From Cristatella mucedo (taxonomy: Eukaryota; Bryozoa; Phylactolaemata; Cristatellidae): 62,000 bases of DNA. Below the pieces are notes generated by a model. That model was not told the origin of the DNA and searched no databases. It saw only the letters and a program-made list of their open reading frames with translations. Below are positions 60,829-62,000 of this stretch, one piece after another. Numbering within the stretch: the stretch's first letter is position 1; every line of letters starts with the position of its first letter. A program made the position numbers and the translations under genes. Location of the stretch: contig WPIO01000009.1 of the NCBI GenBank assembly GCA_009760855.2, positions 1-62,000 on the forward strand, given 5' to 3'.

Positions 60829-61016
60829 GGGCCGTGATAGTCCTGGAGTTAAGGTGCTCACTCTTCCAGACCGAGGTCGTAGGTTCGAAACCTGCCGTGG
60901 GCGATCCTTTATTGCCAGCTGCAAGCGGTGGTGATAGCCGTCAAGGCTCTTCTGCTGCTATACAAATGAGGCTGTTAAATGAGGTAATATGTATTATTAT
61001 TTATTTACAATCAATA
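60829..61016 (+). mobile_element. SINE family 1
   Basis: Head gtgatagtcctggagttaagg, B box GGTTCGAAACC, body ctgcaagcggtggtgatag, tail gctatacaaatgaggctg and tattattatttattt. Confidence 0.85.
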
Positions 61017-61430
61017 CTTAGCACCTAGCCAGTATGGAGTTCCTGTACGCTCCCCTCAATGAGACCGTTGGAGCTAACTAAAAATTCGTTATGGAAGACG
61101 CCGTTATTTATAAACCGAGAAAAGTGTCGATTGGCATGAATTTCTGCAAAAACGGAAGACGTCAGTTTGGGGTCTCAGCTGATTTACAGCAAGAGCGGTC
61201 GACCAGCCGATCAGAGCTTCGGTGAGAGCTGCTGCCTTGGACTGCTGCTAGATAATTCGGAAACCCTGTATCCTACAAAACCGTGGCTGATAGCCGGTGA
61301 GGCTGGCTCTTCTGACGCTCCATACAGTTGAATCCTGAAATTTTGGCTGTTTGCCGAACGTGGCTTATGACGATGCTAGGCGATTGGCATTCCTTTCTTC
61401 AGACTTGCAGTGTCATAAGAATGAAAATAA
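61017..61430 (+). other. Intergenic, with a short SINE family 1 fragment
   Basis: 61282-61335 (gatagccggtgaggctggctcttctg) is a fragment of the family-1 body/tail. Nothing else recognised. Confidence 0.4.
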
Positions 61431-61435
61431 TAGAA

Positions 61436-61510
61436 GGTGATTTCTACAGCGCCCTGAGAGAACTTAATCTCTGTCTAGGCGCTTTACAACTCGCTGACCG
61501 AGAATCCGTA
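61436..61510 (-). mobile_element. L2/SINE tail in complement
   Basis: ttctacagcgccctgagagaac then ctgtctaggcgctttacaac. It ends where the + strand L2 fragment begins. Confidence 0.65.
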
Positions 61511-61519
61511 ACAAAGGCC

Positions 61520-62000
61520 TAGTGTCAGGTATCAGCTCCACAGTCAAGTCTGCCTACTTTCGGCTACACAGCGTTGCTAAAATTCGGACTTATTTAGACA
61601 GGGACACCACATCTAAATTGGTCCATGCAATGTCGACATCCCTTCTTGACTTCTGTAACTCACTGGTCTACCTGCCTGTGCAATCAGGCGCTTACAGTTG
61701 GTCCAAAACAAACTCTGCAGCAAGGCCTGTCTGTCGTGAGCGTCGCTGTTGCAACATCACACCACTTCTAGCCAACCTGCACTCACTCCCAGTCAAGCAG
61801 TGCATTGACATTAAGCTTCTGTCACTCAATTTTAGGTCTCTTCATTTTTTGGCTCCAGCCTACCTATCAGATCATCTCCTCCCACCAGGCAAAGTATCAG
61901 AACACCAGCTTTTGGGAATCTAACTGTTTCCCCATACCTCGTACAAACCTCAAATCTTTTGGAGACAATGCCTTTAGTTCGTATGCTCCCAAAGCCTGGA
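61520..62000 (+). mobile_element. L2-like LINE, C-terminal reverse-transcriptase part, runs off the window
   Basis: The frame STVKSAYFRLHSVAKIRTYL, then RDTTSKLVHAMSTSLLDFCN, KTNSAARPVCRERR, LHSLPVKQCIDIKLLSL and LAPAYLSD, is the same domain order as in 44805-46349 but in the opposite orientation. The open frame continues nearly to 61923; sequence to 62000 is still homologous. Confidence 0.88.

Overview
The window looks like nuclear DNA of an animal, probably an invertebrate with a repeat-rich genome and long introns. The evidence is spliced genes with GT-AG introns, a SERTA-domain gene, L2-clade LINE fragments, tRNA-headed SINEs, cut-and-paste transposons and long dinucleotide arrays. I cannot name the species.

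Two genes explain the coding content. On the + strand, a gene of the aftiphilin/gamma-synergin family (best match aftiphilin, AFTPH) starts with a giant coding exon at 4472-9424 and appears to run as a chain of small exons to about 52675. It would encode roughly 2,040 residues. The exons are 9681-9707, 10546-10815, 10939-11007, 15608-15868, 16201-16254/16269, 39549-39618, 40298-40399, 51006-51110, about 51382-51446 and about 52544-52675. Every proposed junction keeps the reading frame: phase 0 for the first six introns, phase 1 for the next three, then phase 0. On the - strand, 54011-53115 is an intact single-exon reading frame for a SERTA-domain transcriptional coregulator (SERTAD2-like, 298 aa). 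The two genes converge tail to tail. I recall AFTPH and SERTAD2 also being convergent neighbours in human, so this may be very old conserved gene order and it supports both identifications.

Layout. 1-3560 is CpG-rich with no gene found and two short tandem arrays. 3600-4471 carries a long GA array and the AFTPH leader. 4472-9424 is the AFTPH main exon. 9425-52543 holds AFTPH introns packed with L2 fragments, two SINE families, a pogo/Tigger-like element, simple repeats, small tandem arrays and two hairpins. 52330-54048 is the SERTAD coding/3' exon. 54049-58397 is its presumed 5'UTR intron. 58398-58930 is a CpG-rich, promoter-like block with a CRE. 59381-60320 is a TIR element with an 8-bp flanking repeat. 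60829-62000 holds a SINE and another L2 fragment that runs off the end.

The two products are not known to act together. AFTPH-type proteins work with AP-1/AP-2 and clathrin in vesicle traffic, while SERTAD proteins work in the nucleus with cell-cycle transcription factors. The repeats form a LINE/SINE system: one SINE family ends in the same roughly 45-bp tail as the L2 elements, which suggests it is mobilised by the L2 reverse transcriptase. Splice sites were judged by eye, and the 3' AFTPH exons are much less certain than the first.
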